A DNA stretch of 64,000 bases from Periconia sp. R9002 (Eukaryota > Ascomycota > Dothideomycetes > Pleosporales > Periconiaceae): the NCBI GenBank assembly GCA_023627715.1, contig JAMAHW010000016.1, positions 186,001-250,000 on the forward strand. The letters run 5' to 3'. How positions within the stretch are numbered: the first letter of the stretch is position 1; each line of letters opens with the position of its first letter. Made by a program: the position numbers and the translations under genes. Positions 46,926 to 58,891 of the stretch are shown in pieces. Under the pieces are notes generated by a model. That model worked only from the letters and a program-made list of their open reading frames with translations. It ran no database searches and was not told the origin of the DNA.

Positions 46926-49681
46926 TGTTCAACAGGTGGTGACGGGGCTGCAGCGCGGGTGCGCAGACAGAGGCGGGCTGGAGGGTGTTGATGAGACGAT
47001 GGTGAAGGCGAGGGCTGCCGCAAGAGACTCTAGGACGGCTGCTGCTTCATCGAGGCTGGCCAGGTGGTGAGCTGCGCATGGGGCGAGGTGAGGCGGGAGG
47101 GCAGCGGGCGGATGCAAGGCGATGCACACGAATGAAGGCAGGCAAACAGGCGGAATTGGGGGCGACGAGGACTGGAGTGGATGTTGTGTACGACGCGGAC
47201 GGGAAGAGGGCGGCGGCGGCGGGAGCGGGAGAGGAGGGTTAGCGGTAGTGTGGGCGGTAGGAGGGGGAGTGGTGTTGGTGGTGGTGGTGGTGATGATGAA
47301 GGCGTGAAGAAGTGAGGTAGGGTAGGGTTGGGTAGGGTACAGTATTGGCACTGACAGCAAGTGGATGGTGAGGAGTTCGACCACGAGATGGGAGCGGGTG
47401 TGTCGGGCCCTCTTGCGCACCGAGAGGGGCTAGTTGGCCAGGCCTGGGGGTGTGTGTGGGCGTGGGTGCGCCGTGCGTGCGTGCTTGCGTGGGTGACCGT
47501 GGAGGCGTGCAGATGTAGATGCAGATGGCAGGCCAGGCATTGATGGATGCAAAGAGAAGCGCGGCTGATGAATATACACACTTGATCCTCTTTTGATCCA
47601 ACCCTTTCTTCACGTTGCCAACTATGTATGTAGGTATGTATGTATGTACTGTACAGCAACTTGGGTAGATGCAGCGCAGGGCATAGTTACGACAGGCACA
47701 TAGTGCGCGAGCCGGCTGCGGCTTCGCTGCATGGCACTGTCTCGTTGGTTCCAGTTGCAAGTGACGGATACATGGTCATCAAAACCACTCTTGGTATTCG
47801 CCCATCCCTCCCCTTCCTCCATTCCATCATTCATTCATTTATTCATCTGAATCTTGCATTCATTCTGTCGGCATGGTTACAAATCCAATTTCACGTTAAT
47901 CGTTCCACATTCCATGTCGAATCACATTAAAGTTGTTGTTGTTATTCTCGCCGTCGGCTGCCTACTCGCCTCGCCTCTCCTCTCCCTCTCCCCCACCACC
48001 CCTTGGCCCCCTACCTATGTAGGCTAGGCGGGTAATGGCACAAGTACTAACGTGTGGCCCCGCTTGCAAGCCATGTGGCGCAGCTTATTCCTTTTGCTCT
48101 CTTTGTACATATGCACCCAGCAGTACTGTACATGTACTTCTACTACATCATAGAAGGATAGCGAACATGCACACTCACCTAGTTACTATGCTCCTTCATT
48201 CAATCCGAGTCGCCATGGTGCCGTGGTATGCGAGCTTTTCTGTTTCAATGGCCCCCCTTCCGCCGTAGTGTTCAGACACTTTGCGCTACACAATCTCCCA
48301 CACTGCCCGTCTAGGATACATGGGGAAGCCGCCAACTTGAGCGAGAAGAAAAACCCCAAGAGATAAGCTAGCGAACCGGATGACATGATGAGATTGGGGG
48401 AATTGTAAAACACGATCAATCATCATACCTAGTCGTAGATGAAATGAATGGCGACCATGTTGGTCCCGATCCATCCGTGATAATTGGTCACATCGCTCAC
48501 TCACTTACCTCCAGCTGGACACACCCCCGCCTGATAAGTACCAAGTAAGTAGTCAAAGCAGTATTGAACGACTAGGTCAGCTCTCCCGGTCGTACACAAT
48601 CCACACGAGAAGTATGTAGGTACCTACCCAAAATATAAATTCCAATACACGTCCTTCTCAATGTAACGTCAGGGGCCGAACCATCTTACCTCCTGATTCG
48701 TATTATTGATGTTTACTCGCAGCTTCCTATTTTACGGTGACCCTCAGATGAAAATGTCTCTCACCGAATCTTGGCTTCTATGGCTACCCCCAACCAACAT
48801 TCTAGAAGAAGAAAAGTAGCCAACGGCTTACGATCGCCGAATCGAAATCGCCGTTCCATGGCAATCGCCGTCCATATTGCATGTCCGCCCGTCGTAAGAA
48901 ATCCTTCGGGGACAAACGAAGCCCAGTGCGCAGAGGCGTAAGCTCCACATTCCACGTGGAGAAAACGGGGTCTTGGTCGGTGGGGAACCCGTAAGCAGAG
49001 CAAGCGCCAAAGCAGAGCAGAGCGCCCCCCCTCCGCCTGGCCAAAGGCAAAAAAGCACAGACATGACAATCCTATACGATGCAATACTTCCACCACTCCT
49101 CGTTATACTCACTTCGCATGTACGCATGCAGCAGGTAAGCAACAACCGCGCAGCAACAATTGCCTTTTTTGGCCCTTTGGACTGTCCTGTTTGAGCCCTG
49201 AGGGACATGCCCATTCTAAGATGCCTGATGGATTAGAGGCCGAGGCATTCTTTGCATACTTCAGCCAGCCAGACAGCCCAGCTACCCAAGCGCCGCCAGA
49301 GAAACTACTTGTACATGCATTCACTCTCCAGCAACCTTCTACCGTTGCTACAAATCGCCTTCTGACCCCCCTTCCTCCTTGGCGTCATCCATATTACTGC
49401 CCTTCCACCAACACGGCCCCCTTTGCTCGTGCTGCGTGCTGCATCAGATAAGCCCCGAGTTGAACATGAAACCAGAATAGCAAAGCCAATACATTTTTTG
49501 GTAAGAGAGAGAGGACAAAGAACTTTTGCGCAAAAGCGCAAACACGCCCTGACATGGCTGCCCCTTAGCCCCTGATAGTCAGAACATTCGACATTAGAAA
49601 AAAATACAAGGAAGACTCTAAAAAGGCCACAGACACATCAAGCAGGAAAAAAAGGTCTCGTGCGAGCACCTCGTGAATCCA
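46926..49681. other. 2.75-kb intergenic region upstream of adenylate cyclase
   Basis: It lies between the start of the adenylate cyclase gene and the end of NAF1, both on the minus strand. The part next to the cyclase (46926-47560) is strongly purine/G-rich on the plus strand, so C/T-rich in the transcribed sense, with a GGT/GAT run at about 47273-47300. This fits a long pyrimidine-rich 5' leader. GTAT/ATGT short repeats occur at 47623-47645. No supported gene is seen; frames with Pro/His/Thr-rich products come from low-complexity DNA. Confidence 0.4.
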
Positions 49682-52104
49682 TCAGTTGCCCGTTCCATTC
49701 CCGAGTGCCCGAAGAATGTCTTGCAGAGACGGCGTCGAGCCAGCTGGCTGGTTGCTGGCTTGTCCTTGATTTGCGTTGGGTGCAGGAGCTTGCTGATACT
49801 GATACGGGTAGGGGTATTGGGCTTGTGTCTGGTGTTGCACTGGTTGGGGCGGAGGCGGCACTGCTTGTTGCTGTGCCTGAGCTTGGAGGGCTACTGCAAG
49901 CTGAATCCACTGAGCCATGTTCGCTTGCGCCTGATCCACCGTCTGCGCCTGCTGTGGGTAATATGCCGGGTTTCCATAAGCAGCTGTGGGTGCTGGTGCA
50001 TTTGTCGCCGGTGTAGTGTAACTTGCCGGTGTAGTGGTCGAGTAGGAGGCATTCCAATCGGCACCGCTTTGTGCATTGTTGGTAGAATACGCATTCACAT
50101 TCGCATTCGCCATGGAAGTTCCCGCTGTTGGCGCCGGTGGTTGTGAAGATCGGTCTGGTGTTCCGCGGTGATTTCTCTTGCGATTCTTCTTACCGCGTGG
50201 AGACTGCTGGTGACGACCCTGATTTTGGCGAGCTGGAGATGGTGAGAATGCTGCTCCCCGACCACCCTGACGGTTATCCTGCGGCGGTCCGCTCATTTGT
50301 CTCTCTTGCTGTTGATGTCGTCCCTGCCTATCATTCTGCCCACGGCTCGAACGGTCGCCGCGGCCACGAGTGTTCTGCCCTCCTCGATCGCCGCGACTAC
50401 CGTTGTGATTTGCACCACCCCTTTCGAAACGATCACCTCGACCACCGCTGTTATGCATACCGCCCCTATCTCCACGGCCACCACCCATGGCGCCTCGTCC
50501 CCTGAAACCGCGTCCACGATCGCCCCATCCACCCCGACCCCGCATAGCTCCACGTCGCACATGACTGCGATCTTCTAGCGGAGCACCAGCCCCGACAACA
50601 TCTTCAAAACGATCAGGCCTAGCAAGTGGTCTGTACATACCTAAGTCTTCATCCTCGTCATCACTATACTTCAAAGGGGCATTCTGATAGCTAGAAGTCG
50701 CGACACTTCCTCGAGAATTAGCCGTTTCGTTACCATACGGAAGATTCGTGTGAGATGCAGGCTGAGCGTCGTCATCATCCCCATTCGCCTTGCGCTTGAG
50801 GTCTTTCTTCTTCTCTCTAGCCTCTCTCTTAAACTGAGCTTCCTCCTCGTCATCGGAAAATTCTTTTACGTTTGTTTCTTCGTCGTATTGACCAGATGCA
50901 TCCGTGTGTTTCTCTGCTCGCAAAGGCTCAGTGTAGACGAAGGAAGAATGATCGTTGACGTAGTATATGCGAGTACCTGTCGTGATTTCCGATGCAGTAA
51001 TTTCTTCGGCGGTTGCAAAACCTACTGAGTATCTGGGATCTTGAACGCGACCAATAGTTTCGGAGATTTGTCCGATAACTGTACGGTTGGCCAGGCATAC
51101 TACTGAGCCAGACTCGAGGACGTGATAGTCGCCAGACACATTTGCTTTGATCAAAATGAGATTATCGACGATGTTTTCGACATGGCCAAGCTCTGTGATC
51201 TGCATCGTCTCTGTCACGGTTATGTTGGGTTTCTGATACTCTTCATCAATCTCGTTCTGAGTTTTGACCTTTGCTTTGGGTGCAGGAGCATCCCCGTCTT
51301 CAGGATCCTCTGCCAGCATTCGTTTGATTGCCTCTTCCGTAGTGAGCAATTCACCGTCAGAGTCAGAGTCTGAATCGGAGCTTGAATCGTCACTAGAAGA
51401 ATCAGATGAGTCTGACGCTTCCGAGTCCAACTGCCACTCCGCTTGTGTGTTGTCTTTATTAGCCTCTGCAGCTTGTAGGAATTCGAGTTTGGCTTCATCA
51501 ACAGTACCAGGGCCGGTAGCTACAGGGATGGTGCTGTTATTGGTATCCGACTTAGGCTGTGTAACTGATGATGTGGAAGAAAGGACGGCAGGCACGGCAG
51601 GCGCAACAGTATCAGGCGCATCATTTGCATCTATAGGTAATGTAAGAAATGGTAAGAAGGCCGGGTTACACTCGACAAAAGCAAGGGCTTACTGTGCAGC
51701 AAGGCGCCTTCGGTGGCAGTCACAGAGGCTTGCGCTTCTGACTTGTCGCCACCATAGAAGACGTCTGTGTCGGAAACCTCGCCATCTTCCAACTCTTCGC
51801 CAGCTTCCCTATCAAGCGACGAGGGCTGGGGGATTGGCTTTGTGCCTGGAGGGGGTGGCGCTGTCCAAAAACTGAGACCAGGAATCAGTGCGGAAGTAGC
51901 GTTGTTGGGCTGTGCAGCAGCAGTAGATGATGAGGATATCACAGTCTCGAGCTTTTCACCTCCGGCATTATCAGGCTGATGAGTCTCGTAGAAATCGTCA
52001 TCGGAATCATCGACAGGTGAACTGGGTGCGTCGGCTTGAGCAGCAGGCTCACGGCTGGGCGAGTCCCCGTCCAACCGCGCCTTCTTCGCAGGCGGTTCAG
52101 CCAT
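49682..52104 (-). CDS. NAF1: H/ACA RNP assembly factor NAF1
   Basis: Exon 1 (51693-52104, start MAEPPAKKARLDGDS), a 62-nt intron (GTAAGC...CTATAG) and exon 2 (49682-51630) encode 786 aa. NAF1 is a nuclear assembly factor that holds dyskerin/Cbf5 before Gar1 takes its place in H/ACA snoRNPs. The N-terminus is acidic and disordered, with a Ser/Asp run (SDSSSDDSSSDSDSDSDGE). The Gar1-like beta-barrel core lies at about 278-370 (MQITELGHVENIVDNLILIK, then LESGSVVCLANRTVIGQISE and GFATAEEI). A Lys-rich segment (KREAREKKKDLKRK) follows, then an RGG-rich region at about 490-600 and a Gln/Pro/Ala/Tyr-rich tail. RGG and Q-rich tails are longer than in yeast Naf1 (492 aa), as in other filamentous fungi. 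It is divergent from ALG9 across 498 bases. Confidence 0.93.
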
Positions 52105-52602
52105 GGGCGCAAATATTTTTAAGATGTGCTTCAGCCGAGCTTCGTATGCTTTTGTAGCTCTTTGAAAAGGATGAAGCTCGCTGACAGCTTGTGCTGTATG
52201 CTGTGCAGTGCTTGAGACAGCAGAACAGTGCAGGAGAAGATTGAGGTGGAGCTTTTGTTTAAGAAATCGAGCAGCGGGTCCGTGCTTTGCGCGAAAACAG
52301 CGGGCCTTCTGCGCTCGCGCATGTTGAATAATGCCGTGCACAATGGACGTCTGCCATTGGCTGCATCTCAGCCTTACCTGGGAATTTCCCTTGGCGCCTT
52401 GCTTTGCAGATCTTCTTGCTCGTTCGTTCGTCCGCTCGCTAGTCATCCTCCACCTAACTGTCCATACCGCTGTGTACATGTTACATCCGGCGTGAAGGGA
52501 ATCTACAGTGGTATAATCTTCGATGCCTGTTTCAACCCATTTCATTCCATTGCATATGAAATCAATTGATTGGTGAACTGATCTGTGTTCCCGTCCACCA
52601 AC
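52105..52602. promoter_or_regulatory. bidirectional promoter region of NAF1 and ALG9
   Basis: These 498 bases separate the two start codons and must contain both promoters and 5' UTRs. The middle (about 52380-52450) is C/T-rich. I could not assign a TATA box or a known activator site to either gene by eye. Confidence 0.55.
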
Positions 52603-54565
52603 ATGCCTCCCAGATCAACCACCAAGCCTTCTTCCACGACGCAAACCCGTCCCGTGTACGCGAATCACTCAGTCATGCATGCATGCATACATACATATTT
52701 CTCTACGGATGCTGATCTCCTCACAGGAAACAGCTTGTCCGCGAAATGAATGAACCCCCTGCACACTTCAAACCCGCCGTTGCCTTCTCCGTCTTCCTCG
52801 CTGCCAATACCCTCGCTGCCTTCTTCTCGCCCATTCAAGACTGCGATGAAGTCTTCAACTATTGGGAACCAACACATTACCTTGATCATGGCTCTGGCCT
52901 GCAGACGTGGGAATATTCTCCCGAATACGCCATTCGAAGCTGGGCATATGCTGGCATACATGCTTCCATAGCAGGCCTTGCTCGTCTCGTATCATTGCGT
53001 GGCAGCAAAGTCTTCGAGTTTTACTTCCTCCGACTTGCCTTGGGACTTATATGTGCCCTCTGTGAAACAAAATTATATTCCACAGTAGCTAGGACAATCA
53101 ACCCCCGAGCAGCCGTCTTCTTCCTGATGATACTAATATTTAGCCCTGGCATGTATCACGCGTCTGCGGCTTATTTGCCGTCCACTTTCGCCATGTACAC
53201 TACAATGCTTGGCTTCTCGGCCTTTATGGACTGGCAAGGTGGGATCAAGACATCTCAGGGCATAATGTGGTTCGCTGCTGGCAGCTTGCTAGGATGGCCG
53301 TTTGCTGGAGCTTTGATTCTACCCTTCATTGCCGAAGAGATACTCATGGCCTTCTTCAGTGGTTCCATCCTGGAATCAGCCTGGAGATTTTTTGACGGCA
53401 GTGCAAGATCTATTGGTATCCTGGTATGCACGCCTCATAATCCAAGAAGTGACGCTTTTTTAATGTTCTGGTAGGCGATTCAAGTGGCCGTTGATACCTT
53501 CTTCTTTAGGACTCTTGTATGCGTGCCACTAAACATTGTTATTTATAACGTTTTCAGCGGTGGCAGCAAAGGTCCAAACATCTACGGTGTCGAGCCATGG
53601 CATTTCTATGTCCGTAACCTGACCTTGAATTTCAATGTCTGGTTCTGGCTCGCCGCCGCAGCTCTACCATTGGTTGTCTTGCAATACTTGATTATTGACA
53701 GAGCGTCTTCGAAGCAAACACTCCTTCGCAGTGTCGTCTCCGTCAGCCCATTCTACCTCTGGTTGGTCATCTTCACTTTGCAGCCGCATAAAGAAGAGCG
53801 GTTTATGTACCCAGCGTACCCAGCCTTAGCCTTGAATGCAGCTATCGGTCTTCACATTCTGCTCGGAAATTTCGGCAAATCCACCCCAGGAACATTGCGT
53901 GGGAAGATATCCCCCCAGTTTAAGCTAGCTGTGGTCAGTCTGTTTATCCTAGGCAGCTTCAATCTTGGTGTCCTTCGCACCATCGGCACCATGACGGCTT
54001 ACTCTGCGCCGTTGAATGTGTACAAGCCTCTCCAAAAGGCCGGCATGGTCAAGGCTGGTGATAACGTCTGTTTGGGTAAGGAGTGGTATCGATTCCCATC
54101 GTCTTACTTTCTGCCGAACCAGAGTCGCGCGAGATTTGTCAAGAGCGAATTCACTGGTCTTCTTCCGGGCTCGTTCAGCGAGGCACAAGAAGGCTCCGGT
54201 CCTTACCCCGGTACATGGACGATACCATCCGGGATGAACGACGAGAACAAAGAGGATCCAGCCAAATATGTATGTATCATGTGCCTTGAACCGCGCTGTA
54301 TCTGCTAACACGTCTGTAGATCGATATCCAGGATTGTCAATTCCTCGTCGACTCCAGAATGCCCAGCGCACCTGCCACTTCATTAGAGCCAGACTACATC
54401 TCCGACACAAAACACTGGGAAAGGCTATCGTGTAGGCCTTTTATGGATGCGAGTGCGACGTCGATCCTTGGTCGCATATTATGGGTTCCAGAATGGTCAT
54501 TTATCCCGGCGAAATACAGGCGAGTGTGGGGTGAATACTGCCTTTTGCGCCGCAAGCAGGGTTGA
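52603..54565 (+). CDS. ALG9: alpha-1,2-mannosyltransferase ALG9 (GT22)
   Basis: Four exons (52603-52655, 52727-53423, 53475-54269, 54320-54565) join in frame to 596 aa; introns are 50 to 71 nt. ALG9 adds two alpha-1,2-mannoses to the dolichol-linked N-glycan precursor on the ER lumen side. The luminal signature DCDEVFNYWEPTHY lies at about 56-69, followed by LQTWEYSPEYAIRSWAYAG, both typical of ALG9 rather than ALG12 or PIG-B. Many membrane helices follow. The family motif HKEERFMYPAYP is in exon 3. Exon 1 (MPPRSTTKPSSTTQTRP) is short and basic, and it is chosen because its GTACGC donor restores the frame to the exon before the first helix. The C-terminal exon encodes a soluble stretch ending in YCLLRRKQG. 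The length matches the family. Confidence 0.94.
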
Positions 54566-55457
54566 AACTTTTCAATTCCCACATCGTTCACCACGTTGTT
54601 TTTCCCTAATTCAAAAAATGGTAGGATAGTTTATGTAGCGATGCCGAAAAATGAGCGAAACCAGACCGAAAGACGGACAGACAGCGTGCCCTCTCCACGC
54701 CTAACCCACCCCGCACTACCTGCATTCCCCCATGCGCGTGACAACCAGGGCTAAGAAAACTGATAACCGCGTCTGTTGCAGTCGCCATACGTTATCAACA
54801 TGCTATCAGTGTGGAGAACACGGTCTTTTTACACATCCATACTAGTCTCAAAAAAGTAGTGGTTTCCTGCTCTCTCCCCCTCGTCGCGATAACATGGGCA
54901 TGTTGGCTGCCGCAGCCCTGGATCTAACGTCAACTACAGAGGGTTGACACGCCGGGAAGTCACATATCGGGAGCACTAATAGCTTCTACGAATTAGAAGC
55001 TTTACGACATACGTAGTATACCTGGTATAGTTATCTGATTTGTGGATAACGCCTGGTACACTAGCTACCCGATATATGACCTCCCGGCGTGTCACCCCTC
55101 TGCATGATGTGTGTCTGCAGGTGCTGTGGTACAGTATGTACTTTGATAGAGAACCCCACCTTTTGCTTGGGGTTTAAGTTTTGCTACTATCTATCTGACA
55201 TTTCTCTTGCTTGGTTACGTACATTGATACATAACCGCGAAACACAACTGGTCGTGCTCTTCTTCCTTCCTCACTTATCTTCGTACTACATACACATCGT
55301 GCTTCAACCACGATACCTCCTCTATCCTAACACCCCATCATCACGCACGTATTCCCATATACACATATCTTTATCGACCATTTCTTTTCCCACCAACACT
55401 ACAACCTCACCCGCACTACCTCAAACCACACAACACCACACAACACCAGAACAAACA
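54566..55457. other. intergenic region carrying a TIR element
   Basis: This lies between ALG9 and the DUF3445 gene, both on the plus strand. It contains the inverted-repeat element at 54937-55102 and then the A/C-rich 5' leader of the next gene (about 55300-55457, rich in CACAACACC-type sequence). A non-ATG frame from 55089 is an upstream extension only. Confidence 0.45.
54937..55102. mobile_element. MITE-like element with 35-bp terminal inverted repeats
   Basis: The left end at 54937-54971 and the reverse complement of the right end at 55068-55102 match at 32 of 35 positions. The outermost bases are CAGAGGG and CCCTCTG. Two of the three differences are transitions. The whole unit is 166 bp, with no coding capacity. 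Inside is a second, perfect inverted repeat, AGCTTCTA at 54981-54988 with TAGAAGCT at 54994-55001. Such a small non-coding unit with long terminal inverted repeats fits a miniature inverted-repeat transposable element; ends starting CAG would suit hAT-like families. No clear target-site duplication was found (flanks CAACTA and CATGAT), so the insertion may be old, or the structure may be a large intergenic hairpin of other origin. Confidence 0.6.
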
Positions 55458-57298
55458 ATGACCCCCCGACAACAACAACCCCCTACTTTTACCCCTGCTC
55501 AAGCAGACACCGCCATCCAGCGCATCAAAGAGATATTCCAACATCCCGCGATGACCAGTCCGTTCCAGCGATTCGGTCAGCGGGGTTTGGTGCTGGGGGC
55601 TTGTTTGGTTGGAGTTGGGGTTTTGTGGGTTGTTGTTGTTGGGTTGAGGCGGCTTCGTGGGAGAAGGGGTAGGGGGGATAGGGATAAGGAGAAGGGGAGG
55701 GGGCAGGTCGGAGGTGGGTTAAAGAGTGGTGGGATTGGTGGTGGAGGAAGAGGGGATAAGATGAGAGGGGAACGGGAGGTTGGAGGTAATGACCCTTATT
55801 TTTATTTGACTTTTTGTTGGTTTATTGTTATTTTTTAACGTGACACTGTCTGTGCTTTTCCCGCCTTTTCATTCATCTTCACGTGGAGTTCTTTGGTTCA
55901 GTATTTCCGTTACTGTTTAGTTTCCCTCAATGTTTATTTTTTACTCTCCTTACATTTAAACCCCGTAGTGAAGGGAAGACAAGGAGCAACCGTATCACTT
56001 TCTACCCTCTTAATCTCTAGCATCCTAGCCTCGGGTTAAGAAAGAAAGCACTGACAAGAAGTTTCAAAATAGTATGGCCACCCTCCTCCTTCACCCGCCC
56101 CTGTGCCTCTCCCTACCCCTCCTGGTCCCTCACAGCCACCAAACCCCTCCCCTACCGCCCCTTCCGCTACGGCCCCAAATACAACATCACCATGGGACTC
56201 CGGAAAATGGCGTGGGACGAGTGGATCGAGTTGGATAACGAGTACCTCAGCTTCCACGACCTCAAAGCGCAGCGGATCAGAGAGAGGGGGAACAAGTGCT
56301 GCCGGACGGCTCCCGAGGCGTTTGAGGCGGCGGTGGAGCTGCTGGAGGAGCTGTGTGCGTATTTGAGCGAGCGATACCCGGGGTTGTACAGGCGGTGGGA
56401 GAGGAAGGGGGAGGACGGGATCCGGTGGGGAGTAGAGAATCTAGTCACGGGCGAGGTCTTTGATGTAGTGGAGCGGCCGTTGAAGGAGGATCCGATGCAG
56501 ATGTGCGCGCGGCTCGTGCAGGACGATCTAGCCATCATGATGGAAGGGGCCGATGGACAGTACTACCTCCTCGCCGGCGCGATCCTGTTGGCTGGGTTCT
56601 GGAGACTGGAGGATAAGTTCGGGATGCCGCTCTCCGAGATTCATACCTCCGGTGATGTTCCAGGATTCAAGACGAAGCTGGAAAAGGGGATGATGAACTT
56701 TTTCAGGAGGGTGCAGCCTGAGGCGCCGGTGTTGAGGAACAATTACTTTATTCAGGTGGATGATCAGCTGGCGTGGAGTGAGAGCATTGGGAGTGAAGAT
56801 GCGGACGGGATAGGATGGTTCACTGCGGAGAAGAATAAAGCGATCGAGAATCACTACTTTCGGAGTGAGAGGCAGAGCTTGCGGAGGTAAGTCATGTCGC
56901 TTTCAGCTAATGATGATGGAAGATTGGTCGCTGATAACAGATCGTCTTGCTATTCAGATTGCCTCGCTCGGGAGGCGTAGTATTTACAATTCGGACGTAC
57001 TTTCACCCCATTACCGAAATCTGCAAGGAACCATATGTTCCAGGACGGTTGGCGAGTGCTATACGCAGTTGGTACGTATCTGGCAGGACCGTGTTCTGTA
57101 TACGGTTTCTTCCCTTGTAATGTGCTTTACTGACTTTGCATACTGTCATTTAGGGGTGACGACGTGAGCAAGTACAAGGGAAAGGAGAGATATCAAGATG
57201 TTTTACTCGAATACCTAGATGGAATGCATAGAGAACAGGTTGCGAATGGTGGGTTGGATTTGGCAAGGGAAGATGACGTCAGGGCATATCCTTTTTAG
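55458..57298 (+). CDS. membrane-anchored DUF3445/HODM alpha-subunit-like protein
   Basis: Four exons (55458-55785, 56073-56886, 56958-57071, 57154-57298) join in frame to 466 aa. The first intron (287 nt) has a GTAATG donor, a CTGAC branch site and an AATAG acceptor, and the frames match. The N-terminus has a membrane helix at about 52-70 ([20 protein letters not shown]), then an Arg/Gly-rich linker. The family part starts at [20 protein letters not shown], with [37 protein letters not shown] and [15 protein letters not shown]. It ends in DDVRAYPF, as other fungal members do. The family (PF11927) includes the alpha subunit of haem-dependent oxidative N-demethylase; the role in fungi is not established. 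The core alone would begin at Met 56192 (317 aa), but conserved-looking residues precede it, which is why I added the upstream exon. Enzyme activity is inference. Confidence 0.8.
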
Positions 57299-58891
57299 CG
57301 ACCACAGAGGCCAGGCTCGGAGATGAGTATCAACTAATTAGTTAGTTAGTAGTGTTAGCATATTGCAATATAAAAACAAGAATTATCGGAGAAAGGAGTA
57401 ATGGTGACGATGGCTATCTGCCAGCGCCACTCTTACCGTTGGAGTCTGCGATCGTCAGGGGTGGCTTGTCGAAAGGGAGTCCGGCGTCGGAAAAGAAATG
57501 ATTGACGAACGATTCATGGTGGATGACGGCGTCACACCCAATTGTCATCACATCAATGGATCCTGCATAGTAGACTCGACCGCATTGTCTATTAGATAAT
57601 CGCAATGTGCCAGCTCGGGAGGGTGCTCGAATGTTGTTGTACGTGAGGGATGAGCAAAGATGAGTGTGACGACATGTCTCTAGGTATTTTGTTTTGGGTA
57701 TACCCACTCTCGATCCGACTTTTTCTTTTGGTTGACCTAGGGTCCAAGGATGGGCATGGCACTAACGGGAGTTGCTTCGTTTCCCCCCTGTTGGTGATCT
57801 GATTCATGGTTCGAGCGCTGAGTGGTCGGCCATTTGTTTTTTTGTGCTGCAACGTGCGTACCCGGCCCTTGTCACTAGGCGAGGGCACTAAAGGCCAAGA
57901 CGGGCTGACGACTGAAGTGGACGGCCCGTAGTAGCACCAAGCTACCAGTGTGCCACAAACTGTAGACGACGTAGCGATTGCCATGCACTTGGGCCAAGCG
58001 AGTGAATCGATGTAGAAAAACGGAATCAAGGCTGCAGTTGTTGATCGTTGAAGAGGGCTTGTGGCTGGAATCCAACGCGGGCGGATGCACTGTACCGTGT
58101 AGGGTTCGCAGCAGCGCGCGGGGGAGGGGGTTGGTGATGAGATGGATGGCAACTAAGACGAGGTTCACGTACTCCATCTGGATGGCTGCAGAAGCTGCAC
58201 GGCCTGGTAGGGGTTGCTTCTTATTAGCATAATTTCGCTGCTCTGTGCTCTGTGCACTGTGCACTGTGCTGGGCAGTACCAAGATGCTGGTCTCCGAGAC
58301 TCTCGCGCATCATGGCAGCAGCAGCAGCAGCAGCAGCAGCACGTCAAAAGATGCATCACGGCGTTGCTAGGTACAGTATTTGCAGACAGTTGGTGGGTGG
58401 GACCTCCGATTAACGAGCAACGACAGATGGTCTGGAGTCTGGAGGGCCGACGATGCGATAAGCTGAAGCATGATGGCTGTGCGCTCGGCCAAAATGGACC
58501 ATGGACCATGGCCTAGTTGGGTCGCTCGCTCTGCGCTCGACGTTGGTCGTCACAATCGCGGCGTGCATGGATGGGCATATAGTTGTGTACTTATGTAGGC
58601 CGTTGTTAGTGCTATGGATGCTATTACACGCGAGTTGCTGATATCCATTGCGCCTGGCCTGACTGACCCCCGCCACCCCATCCCTCACCCTCGCTCTCGC
58701 CATTCACCCTCCACCCGGCATTCTCATTCATGTAGCCATGACTGCCACCACCAGTGCATCTCTCGCTTCCTTCGCCCAGCTCACCTTCACTTCGCAACCT
58801 TTTGAATGCCCCGCTGGTCTCGCCGCCCTCTGCTGATCACCATTGCACCGCGCTGCCTTGTCTGGTTCCGGAGGATGATGGATGCGGCAGC
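57299..58891. other. intergenic region upstream of the LTE1-like gene
   Basis: I see no supported gene. Minus-strand frames at 57414-58703 have no domain. A GCA microsatellite lies at 58315-58341. The last about 250 bases are C/T/A-rich, as in a 5' UTR; an open frame with a GTG first codon at 58754 runs into the LTE1-like start and is probably leader. Confidence 0.4.
58315..58341. repeat. (GCA)9 microsatellite
   Basis: There are nine perfect GCA units, outside any supported reading frame. It is a candidate length-polymorphic marker. Confidence 0.9.

Noticed and set aside
47030..47760. Overlapping minus frames of 170 to 210 codons rich in His, Pro and Thr upstream of adenylate cyclase
   Set aside because: They arise from C/T/A-rich leader-like DNA and simple repeats, with no conserved content.
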